Source: Gulosibacter hominis
GTDB lineage: Bacteria; Actinomycetota; Actinomycetes; Actinomycetales; Microbacteriaceae
DNA: 52,457 bases
Assembly (NCBI RefSeq): GCF_904842695.1
Contig: NZ_CAJGWQ010000014.1
Span: forward strand, 1 to 52,457
Direction: 5' to 3'
Each line of letters starts with the position of its first letter. Positions within the stretch are counted from its first letter, which is position 1. Made by a program: the position numbers and the translations under genes. This document shows positions 30,035 through 39,433 of this stretch, piece after piece. The notes beneath the pieces were generated by a model. That model had not been told where the DNA came from and searched no databases. It was given only the letters and a program-made list of their open reading frames with translations.

Positions 30035-30970
30035 ATGCTGCGTACCGCGCTGCGGCCCAAGTGGCTGGCGCTGCTGGTGGTTGCGCTGGTGACATGCGGG
30101 CTGTTTGCTGCGCTGAGCTGGTGGCAGCTGAACTCGGCGTTTAGCAGCGCGCGGGCACCGGTTGACGCCGATGAGTATCAGCGCGAAGTCCCGCTGGGTC
30201 AGCTGCTCGAGCCCGGTGTGGGAGTAACCGAAGAAGCCGCCGGGCGCATGATCGTGGCCGAGGGCTGGCTGGATGGCCGAGATACGGTCGTGGTTGAGGG
30301 CCGGCTGCAGGATGGTGCCGAAGGCTATTGGCTGATGGCGCGGCTCATCGTCGCCGATGCCGCACCGGTGGCCGATGTTGCAATTGACGCGCCCGAAACT
30401 GTCGCAGGTATGCATCCGAGCATCCCCGTGGCACTCGGTTGGGTCGCTGACCGCGGCCGGGCTCACGAAATCGCTAACAGCCTCCACAATGTTGTGCCGC
30501 CATCAGCTGACGATTCCGAAACAGTCAGCGTGGTGGCGCAGCTGCAGCCACCCTCCGAGCCTCGGCCCGCGCGTAAGGCTGCCGATCCGCAAACCGTGCT
30601 GACGCTCGCCCCGGGGCAGCTGATCAATCTCTGGTCAGAGTCTTCGCCGGGCTACTACTCGGCCACGCTGGTGAGCGCAAGTATCATCCCTGAGCTTTCG
30701 CTGCCGAATGATGTCGAGGCGATCGCACTGGTTGGTGTCGACCAGAGCCTGCAGCTCAACCTGCTCAATATTTTTTATGCCATTGAATGGGTCATCTTCA
30801 TTGGTATGGCGCTGTATATCTGGTGGCGGCTGGTGCGTGACGAATACCTGGCCGAACGCGCCGCGGCAGCCGAAGCACCTGACCGGTTGGCAGCTGAGAT
30901 TCGGCGCGAAAAGCTATTGAAAATTGCGGCGCAGCGCGCCGAGGCGACTGATCGAAAGGACGAATCATGA
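30035..30970 (+). CDS. SURF1-like membrane protein
   Basis: A 311-residue protein resembling the SURF1 family, cytochrome c oxidase assembly factors. It has a helix at about 10-32 ending FAALSWWQLNSA, a large extracytoplasmic domain (about 33-245), and a second helix near 248-270 (FYAIEWVIFIGMALYIWW) followed by a charged cytoplasmic tail. Two-helix topology with a domain between is the SURF1 layout, and the FYAIEWVIF segment near the end fits. A GTG at 30026 abuts the guaB3 stop; I prefer ATG 30035 because AGGTGGG is placed to serve it. Its stop overlaps the start of the DUF3817 gene. No oxidase subunit gene is nearby. Confidence 0.78.
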   Translation: MLRTALRPKWLALLVVALVTCGLFAALSWWQLNSAFSSARAPVDADEYQREVPLGQLLEPGVGVTEEAAGRMIVAEGWLDGRDTVVVEGRLQDGAEGYWLMARLIVADAAPVADVAIDAPETVAGMHPSIPVALGWVADRGRAHEIANSLHNVVPPSADDSETVSVVAQLQPPSEPRPARKAADPQTVLTLAPGQLINLWSESSPGYYSATLVSASIIPELSLPNDVEAIALVGVDQSLQLNLLNIFYAIEWVIFIGMALYIWWRLVRDEYLAERAAAAEAPDRLAAEIRREKLLKIAAQRAEATDRKDES

Positions 30971-31530
30971 GCGACCAGATAGACCCGCGCACCATTCCGC
31001 ATCCGCGCGAGTTTCCCACTATCCGGCGCTTTTTGGGTTTTTATAAAATCACCGCCTGGATCACCGGTATTTTGCTGTTGCTGCTGGTGGTCGAGATGGT
31101 GCTGAAATACGCCTTCCACCTCGAAATCGAGCTCCTCGGGCCGTTCGGGTTCATCACCACGGTGCCTGAAAACACCGTGGTGGCGGTGAACCTTTCGCGA
31201 TGGATCCTCATCATTCATGGCTGGTTCTACGTCGTGTATTTGATCGCCAGCTACCTGGTGTGGCAGCGCATGAAATGGGAGCTCGGCTGGTTGCTGGCGA
31301 TGGCCGGCGGTGGTGTGGTGCCGTTCCTTTCATTCATCACCGAGGCGCTGATGGCCCGCCGTGCAAAGCGGCAATTGGCCGAATACGGCGAATTTTGGGC
31401 GGCACACGATGATGAGCAGGCCGAGCTCGACCGCATCGAAGCGTCGCTGAGCGACGCCGAGCGCGCGGCGCTTGACGCCGAGGTCGCCGACGAGGTCAAG
31501 CGTCGCGGTGGGGAAGCGGCTGACGTGTAG
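30967..31530 (+). CDS. DUF3817 membrane protein
   Basis: A 187-residue membrane protein of the DUF3817 family. Its core is [18 protein letters not shown] (helix 1), a loop, [19 protein letters not shown] (helix 2) and a third helix ending [13 protein letters not shown]. The last 55 residues are a charged, Ala/Glu-rich coiled tail. The start overlaps the SURF1-like stop (ATGA), so the two are translationally coupled. In actinobacteria this family often sits next to guaA and SURF1-like genes, as here. Function unknown; co-location suggests a link with respiratory-complex assembly. Confidence 0.82.
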   Translation: MSDQIDPRTIPHPREFPTIRRFLGFYKITAWITGILLLLLVVEMVLKYAFHLEIELLGPFGFITTVPENTVVAVNLSRWILIIHGWFYVVYLIASYLVWQRMKWELGWLLAMAGGGVVPFLSFITEALMARRAKRQLAEYGEFWAAHDDEQAELDRIEASLSDAERAALDAEVADEVKRRGGEAADV

Positions 31531-31697
31531 CGAACGGTGGTGAGTTTTTCTCCAGATTTCGGGGCCAGGATGCTGTGGGGCGCATCCTGGCCCGAAATTT
31601 TTCCGCTGAGCTCACTCCGGGGCCACCGGCCCCACCGCGCACGCACGCTCGCGATGCCGGTCAGCGCGGCACCGTGCGGGCAGCTCGCCATTCGGAA

Positions 31698-31703
31698 TAC
31701 AAT
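31698..31703 (+). promoter_or_regulatory. -10 box of a likely leaderless guaA promoter
   Basis: TACAAT, the best -10 match in this part of the window, ends 6 bp before the GTG start of guaA. No Shine-Dalgarno site lies between. The gap 31531-31709 holds no other gene. Confidence 0.6.
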
Positions 31704-31709
31704 GACCGG

Positions 31710-33299
31710 GTGACTGCCCCAATTGTTACCGAAGCCCGTCCGGTACTCGTCGTCGATTTTGGCGCGCAGTATGCCCAGCTGATCGCGCGCCGCGTGCGCG
31801 AAGCCGGTGTGTACAGCGAGCTCGTGCCGAGCACCATCTCTGCCGCGCAGGTGCGCGAAAAAAACCCGGTGGCGATGGTGCTCTCGGGTGGGCCCTCGAG
31901 TGTTTATGCCGAAGATGCCCCCGGTTTTGACGCCGAGATTTTTGCGCTGGGTGTTCCGATGCTTGGGATTTGCTACGGCTTCCAGACCATGGCCACTGCC
32001 CTCGGCGGCGAGGTCGCCCGCACCGGCAAGCGTGAATATGGCTCGACCGCCGTTCGTCTCGAACCGGTGGAATCGACCCTGTTTGCCGAGCAGCCGCACG
32101 ACCAGATCGTGTGGATGTCGCACGGTGACTCGGTGGTGCGTGCCCCCGAAGGCTTTACGGTGCTGGCTGCCACCGACGCGACGCCGGTGGCGGCATTCGC
32201 CGACGAGCAGCGCAAACTCTATGGCGTGCAGTGGCACCCCGAGGTGCTGCACTCGCAGCACGGCCAGGAGCTCATCGAGTCGTTTTTGCACCGCTCGGCG
32301 GGGCTGCCGGCCGACTGGAGCGCGGCCTCGATCATCGATGAGCAGGTTGCCCGCATCCGCGAACAGATCGGTAACGATGAGGTGATCTGCGCACTTTCGG
32401 GTGGTGTCGACTCGGCGGTGGCGGCAGCGCTCGTGCAGCGCGCCGTGGGCGAGCAGCTCACCTGCGTGTTCGTCGACCACGGCCTGCTGCGTTCCGGCGA
32501 ACGCGAACAGGTCGAAAACGACTTTGTGGCAGCAACCGGCGTGCGCCTGGTGGTGGTGGATGCAGTCGACCAGTTCTTGGGTGAACTCGCCGGTGTTACC
32601 GACCCCGAAACCAAACGCAAGATCATCGGTCGCGAGTTCATTCGTGTGTTCGAAAAAACAGCTGCCGAACTCGTTGCCGCCTCGCGCACCGATGACATTC
32701 CCGGCGAAATCAAATTCCTCGTCCAGGGCACCCTCTACCCGGATGTTGTTGAGTCGGGTGGCGGCACCGGCACCGCGAACATCAAATCGCACCACAATGT
32801 TGGCGGGCTTCCCGAAGACATGAAATTTGAGCTCGTTGAGCCGCTGCGCGCGCTGTTTAAGGATGAGGTGCGCGCGATTGGCCGCGAACTCGGTGTTCCC
32901 GAGGTGATCGTCGCCCGGCAGCCTTTCCCGGGACCGGGTCTGGGCATCCGCATCATCGGCGAGGTGACTCGTGAGCGGCTCGACCTGCTGCGCGAGGCCG
33001 ACGCCATTGTGCGCGAAGAGCTCACCGCTGCCGACCTCGACAGCCAGATCTGGCAGTGCCCGGTGGTGCTGCTCGCGGATGTGCGCTCGGTGGGCGTGCA
33101 GGGTGACGGTCGCACCTACGGGCACCCGATCGTGCTGCGTCCGGTTTCGAGCGAGGATGCGATGACTGCCGACTGGTCGCGGCTGCCCTACGAGGTGCTC
33201 GCACGCATTTCAAACCGCATCACCAACGAGGTGGATGGCATTAACCGAGTGGTGCTCGACGTCACCTCGAAGCCTCCGGGGACTATCGAGTGGGAATAA
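31710..33299 (+). CDS. guaA: GMP synthase (glutamine-hydrolysing)
   Basis: GuaA aminates XMP to GMP with glutamine and ATP. The 529-residue protein has an N-terminal class I amidotransferase domain ([17 protein letters not shown], nucleophile C88 in GICYGFQ, and HPEV). The ATP pyrophosphatase domain has the P-loop [10 protein letters not shown]. The C-terminal dimerisation domain ends KPPGTIEWE, the usual GuaA terminus. An open frame extends upstream to 31575, but the conserved N-terminus and the -10 box fix the start at GTG 31710. A UUCG-loop terminator follows at once. Confidence 0.97.
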   Translation: MTAPIVTEARPVLVVDFGAQYAQLIARRVREAGVYSELVPSTISAAQVREKNPVAMVLSGGPSSVYAEDAPGFDAEIFALGVPMLGICYGFQTMATALGGEVARTGKREYGSTAVRLEPVESTLFAEQPHDQIVWMSHGDSVVRAPEGFTVLAATDATPVAAFADEQRKLYGVQWHPEVLHSQHGQELIESFLHRSAGLPADWSAASIIDEQVARIREQIGNDEVICALSGGVDSAVAAALVQRAVGEQLTCVFVDHGLLRSGEREQVENDFVAATGVRLVVVDAVDQFLGELAGVTDPETKRKIIGREFIRVFEKTAAELVAASRTDDIPGEIKFLVQGTLYPDVVESGGGTGTANIKSHHNVGGLPEDMKFELVEPLRALFKDEVRAIGRELGVPEVIVARQPFPGPGLGIRIIGEVTRERLDLLREADAIVREELTAADLDSQIWQCPVVLLADVRSVGVQGDGRTYGHPIVLRPVSSEDAMTADWSRLPYEVLARISNRITNEVDGINRVVLDVTSKPPGTIEWE

Positions 33300-33333
33300 A
33301 CAAGCGGGCGGCCTTCGGGCCGCTTTCTTGTTT
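33298..33333 (+). terminator. Intrinsic terminator after guaA (UUCG loop)
   Basis: AAACAAG pairs with CTTGTTT, and inside it GCGGCC pairs with GGCCGC around a TTCG loop. It begins inside the guaA stop codon. The T-rich ends make it a plausible terminator. Confidence 0.85.
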
Positions 33334-33387
33334 GCACCGGGCCGTTGGCTTTTAGAGGTTGCGCTGAGCGACGTCGCCGCGCACGGC

Positions 33388-34116
33388 TCATTCGGCAAAT
33401 AGCCGCGGCAGCGTTTCGCCGATGCTCGAATGCAGTTCGACCACACCCTCGGCATGCTCGTAGCCGGTAGCATCGCGGTTGATGATCACCACGGGTTTGC
33501 CGAGTGAAAGGCATCGCTGGGGGATCGCCGCGATCGGATACACGACCAGCGAGGTGCCGAGCACGAGCAGTGCATCCGATCGGTCAGCCAGCTCAAACGC
33601 CGCATCAATATTTGGTAGCGCTTCGCCATACAGCACCACATCCGGGCGCAGTAGCCCGCCGCACTCGCAACGGCACGGGGCCGTCGGTTGCATCTGCTCG
33701 CTGGCATCGGCCTGACGCCCGCATCCGGTGCAGTAAAACCGCGTGAGCGAGCCGTGCGCTTCCACCACCCGCTGCGAACCAGCGGCGGCGTGAAGGCCGT
33801 CGATGTTTTGCGTGATGATTCCGCCCACCCGCTCTTGCTGCTCGAGCGCGGCCAAGAGTCGATAGGCGGCGTCCGGTTGCACTCCTTGAAAATTGAGATT
33901 GGTGCGCAGGTAGTCAAAAAATAGTTCGGGATGCGTTTCAAGGCAGTCGATTGAGAGTAAATACTCGGGCGGGTAGTCGTGTTTGCGGCTATAGAGGCCG
34001 GTTGCCGAACGAAAATCAGGGATGCCCGCCTCGGTCGACATGCCCGCGCCGGTCAGCACCGCTATTTGCCGTGCTCCCGAGAGCGCTTGCCGCGCCCGAG
34101 TGAGTTTGTCGTTCAT
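33388..34116 (-). CDS. Sir2-family NAD-dependent protein deacylase
   Basis: Sirtuins remove acyl groups from lysine with NAD. The 242-residue protein has GAGMSTEAGIPDFRS (about 23-37) for NAD binding, TQNIDGLHAAAG, the catalytic histidine in VEAHGSL, and a zinc site (CTGC...CECG). GTSLVVYPIA and INRD complete the Rossmann fold. The open frame extends upstream, but ATG 34114-34116 has a GGAG site and gives the normal length. It is divergent from the DUF3054 gene and converges on guaA. It is a complete, probably cytoplasmic, deacylase; which acyl group it prefers cannot be told. Confidence 0.94.
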   Translation of the reverse strand: MNDKLTRARQALSGARQIAVLTGAGMSTEAGIPDFRSATGLYSRKHDYPPEYLLSIDCLETHPELFFDYLRTNLNFQGVQPDAAYRLLAALEQQERVGGIITQNIDGLHAAAGSQRVVEAHGSLTRFYCTGCGRQADASEQMQPTAPCRCECGGLLRPDVVLYGEALPNIDAAFELADRSDALLVLGTSLVVYPIAAIPQRCLSLGKPVVIINRDATGYEHAEGVVELHSSIGETLPRLFAE

Positions 34117-34166
34117 CCGATCTCCGCTCCCAGTGCGAAAGCTGTCGTGGTTCCGTTCTAGTTTCG

Positions 34167-34195
34167 TTGGCCGGCCAATACCGCCGGTGTAGGCT
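34167..34195 (+). promoter_or_regulatory. Promoter of a likely leaderless DUF3054 message
   Basis: TTGGCC (34167-34172) and TAGGCT (34190-34195) are spaced by 17 bp. The -10 box ends 7 bp before GTG 34203, with no ribosome binding site. Confidence 0.5.
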
Positions 34196-34202
34196 TGGCC
34201 GG

Positions 34203-34637
34203 GTGAAAGCAATTCGTGCTGGTTATACCCGTCATCCCTGGATTGCGCTTTTGCTTGATGCCGCAGTCATCATCATCTTTACCGCAACTGGCCGCGCGAG
34301 CCACCATCTTGTATTTGATGTGCTCGAGATTTTGATCACCGCGATGCCGTTTTTGCTCGCGCTGGTAGCGGCATGGATTTTTGTTTGCGCAGCGGGGCAG
34401 CTTCGAATCGTGTTGCTCGCGCCCACTCGGCTGTGGGCAGCTGGCGTGATCATCTGGGTGATGACCGTGTTCGGTGGCGTTGGTATTCGCTTGATGACCG
34501 GCGACACTGCTGCCTTGCCGTTCGTATTGGTAACCGCTGGCGTGCTGGGCGCATTCTTGCTGTTGCCGAGGCTTTTGTTGCATAGCGACCGGGCGTTTGC
34601 TGAGCGGCTGGAGGAGCGCAGCGCGAGCACAGCCTGA
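34203..34637 (+). CDS. DUF3054 membrane protein
   Basis: A 144-residue protein with four predicted membrane helices, of the DUF3054 family. Landmarks are LLLDAAVIIIFTATGRASHH near the N-terminus, LWAAGVIIWVMTVFGGVGIR in the middle, and a closing TAGVLGAFLLLPRLLL helix. The start is taken at GTG 34203, 7 bp after a -10 box, rather than the open ATG at 34167, which would fall on the -35 element. Function unknown. Confidence 0.78.
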   Translation: MKAIRAGYTRHPWIALLLDAAVIIIFTATGRASHHLVFDVLEILITAMPFLLALVAAWIFVCAAGQLRIVLLAPTRLWAAGVIIWVMTVFGGVGIRLMTGDTAALPFVLVTAGVLGAFLLLPRLLLHSDRAFAERLEERSASTA

Positions 34638-34657
34638 GTCGTAACCCCGGCCAGCGT

Positions 34658-34692
34658 GGCGTAAAGCTGTGGGTGAACATGGCATAAAGCTG
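34658..34692. repeat. Direct repeat GGC(G/A)TAAAGCTG before the Bax-inhibitor-like gene
   Basis: Two 12-bp copies start at 34658 and 34681, 23 bp apart (about two helical turns), in the 136-bp gap before the next gene. This is consistent with paired regulator sites. Confidence 0.5.
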
Positions 34693-34773
34693 GACGGTTT
34701 AAGCAGATTTTTTGGGGAACGGTCCGTAAACTGGGCGGAAGTTCTGCCATGACTACGCTTGGAGGCCCTTTCA

Positions 34774-35733
34774 ATGGCTAACGCAGCGCTCGAGCGCAAC
34801 CCCTATTTCAACGGCACTGCATCACAGCAGCCCGCTTATGCTCAGCAGGGCGGTGCGGCTCAGTTTGGAGCGCAACAGCAGGCGGCTCCCGGCTGGCAGC
34901 AGCCCGGCGCTCCGCAGTACGGTGCCCCGCAGTATGGCACCCAAACCGGCTGGCAGCAGCCCGGCCCGCAGCAGCAATATGCCCCTTCGGCGGATGCGCT
35001 GAACCACCAGTACGGTATGCCGGCAGCTTCGGCCGACCAGATGGACCGGATGAGCGTTGAAGACACGCTCGCCAAGTCGGCGATGCTCTTCGGCATCGTG
35101 TTGGTCACGGCCGTTGTTAACTGGTTCATCACCGTCGCTCAGCCGGCACTCGGCCTGGGTCTTGCGATCGCCGGTTCATTCGCGGCGCTCATCATCGGCC
35201 TGGTGCTCGCCTTTGGTAAGCAGGTGCGGGTGCCGCTGATCATGGTCTTCGCGGTCGCTGAGGGGTTGCTCGTCGGCGGCTACTCGGCCTATCTCGAGGC
35301 ATTTTTCCCCGGCGTTGTGATCCAGGCGGTACTGGCAACCTTCGTGGTGGTCGGCGTCACGCTGGCGCTGTTCACCTCGGGTAAGGTGCGTACCTCGCCG
35401 AAGGTGACCAAGTTTTTCCTGATTGCCGGCCTCAGCTACCTGGTGTTCTCGCTCATCAACTTCGGGCTAATGGCGTTCAACGTGATGGACAACCCGTGGG
35501 GTATGCGCGGCGTTGAGATCTTCGGTATTCCGCTGGGTGTGTTCCTCGGTATTTTTGCGGTGGTGATGGGCGCCTACATGCTCATCGCCGACTTCGAGTT
35601 CATCCAGCAGGGTTCGCGTAACGGTGCGCCGCGCGTGTACGGCTGGTTGGGTGCCTACGCACTGGTGTCGAGTGTGGTGTACATCTACCTCGAACTGCTG
35701 CGTCTGATTGCGATTATGCGGTCGAACGACTAG
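34774..35733 (+). CDS. Bax inhibitor-1/YccA family membrane protein
   Basis: A 319-residue protein of the Bax inhibitor-1 superfamily. The first 90 or so residues are a Gln/Pro/Tyr/Gly-rich, probably disordered cytoplasmic segment with repeated WQQPG and QYGAPQYG units. Seven hydrophobic helices follow, with the family segments AEGLLVGGYSAYLEAFFPG and ADFEFIQQG near the end. Members are proposed pH-sensitive calcium channels or protease-associated factors; the role here is unknown. ATG 34774 is chosen over an upstream TTG because GGAGG lies 8 bp before it. A strong terminator follows. Confidence 0.9.
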   Translation: MANAALERNPYFNGTASQQPAYAQQGGAAQFGAQQQAAPGWQQPGAPQYGAPQYGTQTGWQQPGPQQQYAPSADALNHQYGMPAASADQMDRMSVEDTLAKSAMLFGIVLVTAVVNWFITVAQPALGLGLAIAGSFAALIIGLVLAFGKQVRVPLIMVFAVAEGLLVGGYSAYLEAFFPGVVIQAVLATFVVVGVTLALFTSGKVRTSPKVTKFFLIAGLSYLVFSLINFGLMAFNVMDNPWGMRGVEIFGIPLGVFLGIFAVVMGAYMLIADFEFIQQGSRNGAPRVYGWLGAYALVSSVVYIYLELLRLIAIMRSND

Positions 35734-35771
35734 CGTCTGGGCACATCCCAATTTGGGCGCATCCGAACTGT

Positions 35772-35808
35772 CGCGAGCGGCTACCCGGACGGGTGGCCGC
35801 TCGCGCGT
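35772..35808 (+). terminator. Intrinsic terminator after the Bax-inhibitor-like gene
   Basis: A 15-bp stem (35772-35786 with 35791-35805, one G-U pair), a GGAC loop and a short T-run. Confidence 0.85.
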
Positions 35809-35905
35809 TTCTGCCGCTGAACCGGCGCATCCGAGATGGTGAAGATTCGGATGCAATTCGGCGCCGGGTAACCAAATCGTCACCCGCCGTCGAAACACTG
35901 TTGGC

Positions 35906-36832
35906 GTGTCAAGACCGCTCATTATTGGCCATCGCGGGGCGCCCTGTGTGGCGCCCGAACACACTGAGGCAAGCTACCGCGCCGCGTTTGCCGCGGGGGT
36001 TGATTTGGTCGAACCCGATGTTGTGGTCAGCAAAGACGGCATCCTGGTGGTGCGGCACGAGCCCGAATTGGGGTCGACCACCGATGTCGCCGAACGGTTC
36101 GAGTACGGCGGCAGGCACACGTGCAAACGCGCGGGCCGCATCGCCGAAACGGGTTGGTTTGCTGAGGATTTCACGCTGGCTGAGCTGCGCACCCTGAGCG
36201 CCCGTGAGCGTCTGCCGCAGCTGCGTCGTGACAGTGCGGTGGTTGGCGAGCACGCTCGCGGCACCCGGCTCACACAGATTCTTTCGCTGACCGATCTTGT
36301 GACGCTCACCCGGCAGACGGCACCGCGGGTGGGGCTCGTGATCGAACTCAAACACGATGGCCGCACGCGGCGGCTGGGATACGACTTTGCCGAATTGCTC
36401 GCTGAACAACTTGACGGACTTTGGGATGCGTCACCGCTTCGGGATGTGCGCTGGGAGTGCTTTGAATACGGGTTGCTTGAGCGGATGCGTGAAAAAAATC
36501 TGCCGGGCAAACGCATCCTGTTGATTGCGCCGGCGGTGGCTGAACATGATGAGGCCGGGCCGGGATGGTTGTCGGATGCGGCACTCGATCGGGTGGCCGC
36601 GCATCACCACGGCATTTCGGTGCATGTTTCGCAGCTCAGCCGCGGCCTGGTGCAGCGCGCCCATCAGCGCGGACTAGAGATTTTTAGTTACACGGTGCGA
36701 CCCGAACCGCAGTTTTTGCCGCCGGCGTTTGGCGGTAATGCCGCCGACTATCTGCACTATCTCGCCGAAACCGGCGTGGATGCGCTGTTCTGTGATGATC
36801 CGGCCGGCGCGATTACCGCGCTCGGCGCCTAG
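35906..36832 (+). CDS. Glycerophosphodiester phosphodiesterase
   Basis: A 308-residue GDPD-family enzyme that would hydrolyse glycerophosphodiesters to glycerol-3-phosphate and an alcohol. It begins PLIIGHRGAPCVAPEHT, with the catalytic His-Arg near residues 9-10. It continues with VEPDVVVSKDGILVVRHEPEL, which carries the acidic metal ligands and the second histidine, and VGLVIELKHD. No signal peptide is present, so it appears cytoplasmic. GTG 35906 is 6 bp after AACACT, so it may be leaderless. pcrA follows after 37 bp. Confidence 0.92.
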   Translation: MSRPLIIGHRGAPCVAPEHTEASYRAAFAAGVDLVEPDVVVSKDGILVVRHEPELGSTTDVAERFEYGGRHTCKRAGRIAETGWFAEDFTLAELRTLSARERLPQLRRDSAVVGEHARGTRLTQILSLTDLVTLTRQTAPRVGLVIELKHDGRTRRLGYDFAELLAEQLDGLWDASPLRDVRWECFEYGLLERMREKNLPGKRILLIAPAVAEHDEAGPGWLSDAALDRVAAHHHGISVHVSQLSRGLVQRAHQRGLEIFSYTVRPEPQFLPPAFGGNAADYLHYLAETGVDALFCDDPAGAITALGA

Positions 36833-36869
36833 GGATTGTGTCGGAGGTTGCGGATAGGGTTTACGAGAC

Positions 36870-39242
36870 ATGTTCAACCTGTTTGCTCCCCAAGTTCCCT
36901 CGCATCTAGTCGACGGCCTCAACCCACCTCAGCGTGAGGCGGTGGAGTACCGCGGCGATGCGATGCTCATCATTGCCGGGGCCGGTTCTGGTAAGACCCG
37001 TGTGCTGACCCACCGCATCGCCGGCTTGATTGCCACCCGTGAGGCCTGGCCGAGCCAGATTTTGGCGATCACCTTCACGAACAAGGCCGCTGCCGAGATG
37101 CGTGAGCGTATCGGTCAGTTGCTCGGTGAAGCCGTTGAGGGGATGTGGGTATCGACCTTCCACTCGGCCTGCGTGCGCATCCTGCGCCGCGAGGCGCCGC
37201 GGTTTGGGTATCCGCAGGGCTTCACGATTTACGATGCCGCCGATTCGAAGGCGCTCATGAAACAGATCGTGAAAGCGCTCGAGGCCAAGTCGCTGGGCGT
37301 CACCCCGGCGGCCGCGCTGAACCGAATTTCAGGGCTTAAGAATGAGCTGATTGACCCGGACAGTTTTGCGCGCAGCATCGACGGCAGCAATCCGCGCGAT
37401 ACGCTCATTCTCGAAATTTATCGCCGCTATCAGCGGGAATTACAGCGCAATAAGGCATTCGATTTTGATGACCTGATTAGCGAGACAGTGTGGATGTTCC
37501 GCAGCTTTCCTGAGGTTGCGGCCCTGTACCGGCGCCGTTTCCGGCACGTGCTGGTGGATGAGTATCAAGACACGAACCACGCCCAATATGCCCTCATTCG
37601 TGAGCTCACGCGCCGTACCGAAGCCGAGCACGTTCCGGCCGATACCCGCATCGAACTCGACCCCGACGGTTCGCTACCACCGGCATCTCTCACCGTTGTG
37701 GGCGACTCCGACCAGTCGATTTACGCATTCCGTGGCGCGGATATTCGCAACATCACCGAGTTCGAACAAGACTTCCCCGGCGCCAGGGTGGTGTTGCTCG
37801 AGCAGAACTACCGTTCAACGCAAAACATTCTCGATGCGGCGAATGCGGTGATCGGCAACAATTTTGACCGGCGCGAAAAAAACCTGTTCACCACGGCCGG
37901 TGCTGGCGCAAAAATTGTCGGCTACACCGGTTTTTCGGCGCACGATGAGGCACAGTTCATTGCCGACCAGGTTCACAAGCTGCGTGATGAGGGGTATCGC
38001 TACGGCGATATGGCGGTGTTCTACCGCACAAACGCGCAGACCCGTGCGCTCGAAGAAATTTTGATCCGCTCGGCGGTGCCGTACAAACTCATTGGCGGCA
38101 CGAAGTTCTACGAGCGCGCCGAGGTGAAAGACATCGTGGCCTACCTGCTCACGATCGCCAACCCCGCCGATGAACTTTCGGTGCGGCGCATTATTAATTC
38201 CCCAAAGCGCTCGATCGGCCCCGCAACCGAGACCGCGATCTCAAATTTCGCGCGCGAAAACGACATCACCTTCCGCGAGGCGATGGGGCGTGCGGGAGAG
38301 CTGGGGCTCGGCCCGAAGGTGACGCGAGCAATTGCCGAGCTCGCCGAAATCCTTGATCGCGCTGAATCCAGTATCGACCCCGACCGCCCGCAGGGGCCGG
38401 TTGCGGTTTCGCAGGTACTGATAAACCTGCTGCAAGACATTGGCTATGTCGACAAATTGCGTGCCACGGGCAACCCGCAGGATGAAGCGCGTGCCGAAAA
38501 CGTAGAAGAACTCGTCAGCGTCGCAAAAGAGTTCGACAAACAGCATCCCGATGGCACCCTTGTCGATTTTCTCACCGAGGTGGCGCTGGTTGCCGCCGCC
38601 GATGAAATCGACGACGAATCGGGTGTGGTGTCGCTCATGACGCTGCACACCGCGAAGGGGCTCGAATTTGACGTGGTGTTCATCACCGGAGTTGAAGAGC
38701 AGCTGCTGCCGCACCGCATGAGCGCCGACGAACCCGGTGGACTCGCTGAAGAACGGCGCCTGTTCTATGTGGGCATCACTCGCGCGCGGAAGCTGCTGCA
38801 CCTGACGTTGGCGATGCAGCGCACCACTTTCGGTGAGTCGGCGCCTTCGCTTCCCAGTCGCTTTTTGCAGGAGGTTCCGGATGCGCTGATCGATTGGCGG
38901 CAGCCCCCGGGCATGCCGCAAACCCGGCAGCTCGGCAGCAGCGGATTCGGCGGCTCAGCGCGGACGCGGGAATCAGCACAGATGCCTGCCGGCCGGGGGC
39001 TCAAAGGCACATTTAAACCGACGCGTGAAAATCAGCGCTTCGCAAACCGGGTCACCGGAGCGGTGCGCGATAATTCGGCGCTTGAACTCGCGACGGGCGA
39101 TCGTGTAAAACACACCGATTTTGGCGAGGGCACGGTTCGTGCCGTTCTCGGGGCGGGCGCCAAACGCATCGCTGAAATCGACTTTGATGAGGTCGGCCGC
39201 AAAAAACTGCTCATCAAGATCGCACCGATCGAAAAGCTCTAA
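36870..39242 (+). CDS. pcrA: UvrD/PcrA-type ATP-dependent DNA helicase
   Basis: A 790-residue superfamily 1A 3'-5' helicase, acting in nucleotide excision repair and removal of stalled transcription complexes. Helicase motifs appear in order: Q-motif region GLNPPQREAVEY, Walker A IAGAGSGKTR (about 32-41), VDEYQDTNHAQY, GDSDQSIYAFRGAD, LEQNYRSTQNIL, TLHTAKGLEFDVVF and RLFYVGITRARK. The C-terminal region DFGEGTVRAVLGAGAKRI...IDFDEVGRKKL is the Tudor-like domain by which PcrA/UvrD binds RNA polymerase. Length and motifs are normal. Confidence 0.96.
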   Translation: MFNLFAPQVPSHLVDGLNPPQREAVEYRGDAMLIIAGAGSGKTRVLTHRIAGLIATREAWPSQILAITFTNKAAAEMRERIGQLLGEAVEGMWVSTFHSACVRILRREAPRFGYPQGFTIYDAADSKALMKQIVKALEAKSLGVTPAAALNRISGLKNELIDPDSFARSIDGSNPRDTLILEIYRRYQRELQRNKAFDFDDLISETVWMFRSFPEVAALYRRRFRHVLVDEYQDTNHAQYALIRELTRRTEAEHVPADTRIELDPDGSLPPASLTVVGDSDQSIYAFRGADIRNITEFEQDFPGARVVLLEQNYRSTQNILDAANAVIGNNFDRREKNLFTTAGAGAKIVGYTGFSAHDEAQFIADQVHKLRDEGYRYGDMAVFYRTNAQTRALEEILIRSAVPYKLIGGTKFYERAEVKDIVAYLLTIANPADELSVRRIINSPKRSIGPATETAISNFARENDITFREAMGRAGELGLGPKVTRAIAELAEILDRAESSIDPDRPQGPVAVSQVLINLLQDIGYVDKLRATGNPQDEARAENVEELVSVAKEFDKQHPDGTLVDFLTEVALVAAADEIDDESGVVSLMTLHTAKGLEFDVVFITGVEEQLLPHRMSADEPGGLAEERRLFYVGITRARKLLHLTLAMQRTTFGESAPSLPSRFLQEVPDALIDWRQPPGMPQTRQLGSSGFGGSARTRESAQMPAGRGLKGTFKPTRENQRFANRVTGAVRDNSALELATGDRVKHTDFGEGTVRAVLGAGAKRIAEIDFDEVGRKKLLIKIAPIEKL

Positions 39243-39339
39243 GCATCCACGCTGCTGATCGGAGCCCACCGGCTGCTATCGATCGGCACCCGTAGCTCGC
39301 TCGCGCTGCATCCAATCTCCTTCGCCACACCCACAGCGG

Positions 39340-39366
39340 CCACCAATCGGCACACTTGGTGGTTTG
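39340..39366 (+). terminator. Possible terminator after pcrA
   Basis: CCACCAA (39340-39346) pairs with TTGGTGG (39356-39362), followed by TTTG. The stem is short (7 bp), so this is tentative. Confidence 0.45.
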
Positions 39367-39382
39367 ATTGACGTATCACGCA

Positions 39383-39405
39383 AATATGCAGATCGAGCGC
39401 ATATT
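39383..39405. promoter_or_regulatory. AATATGC-N9-GCATATT operator candidate
   Basis: A perfect 7-9-7 inverted repeat, 28 bp before the flavoprotein start and near a TTGATT/TATGCA promoter-like pair. The geometry suits a dimeric repressor, perhaps one that senses the flavoenzyme's substrate. Confidence 0.45.
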
Positions 39406-39433
39406 CGCACCAAAAGCAGGGGAGTGGGGCAGC

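Noticed and set aside
29327-30487. Minus-strand open frame of 386 codons opposite guaB3 and the SURF1-like gene
   Set aside because: His/Arg-rich composition and complete overlap with conserved genes mark it as a shadow.
31251-33125. Minus-strand open frame of 624 codons opposite guaA
   Set aside because: It overlaps a fully conserved GMP synthase, is His/Arg-rich, and has no start signals or motifs.
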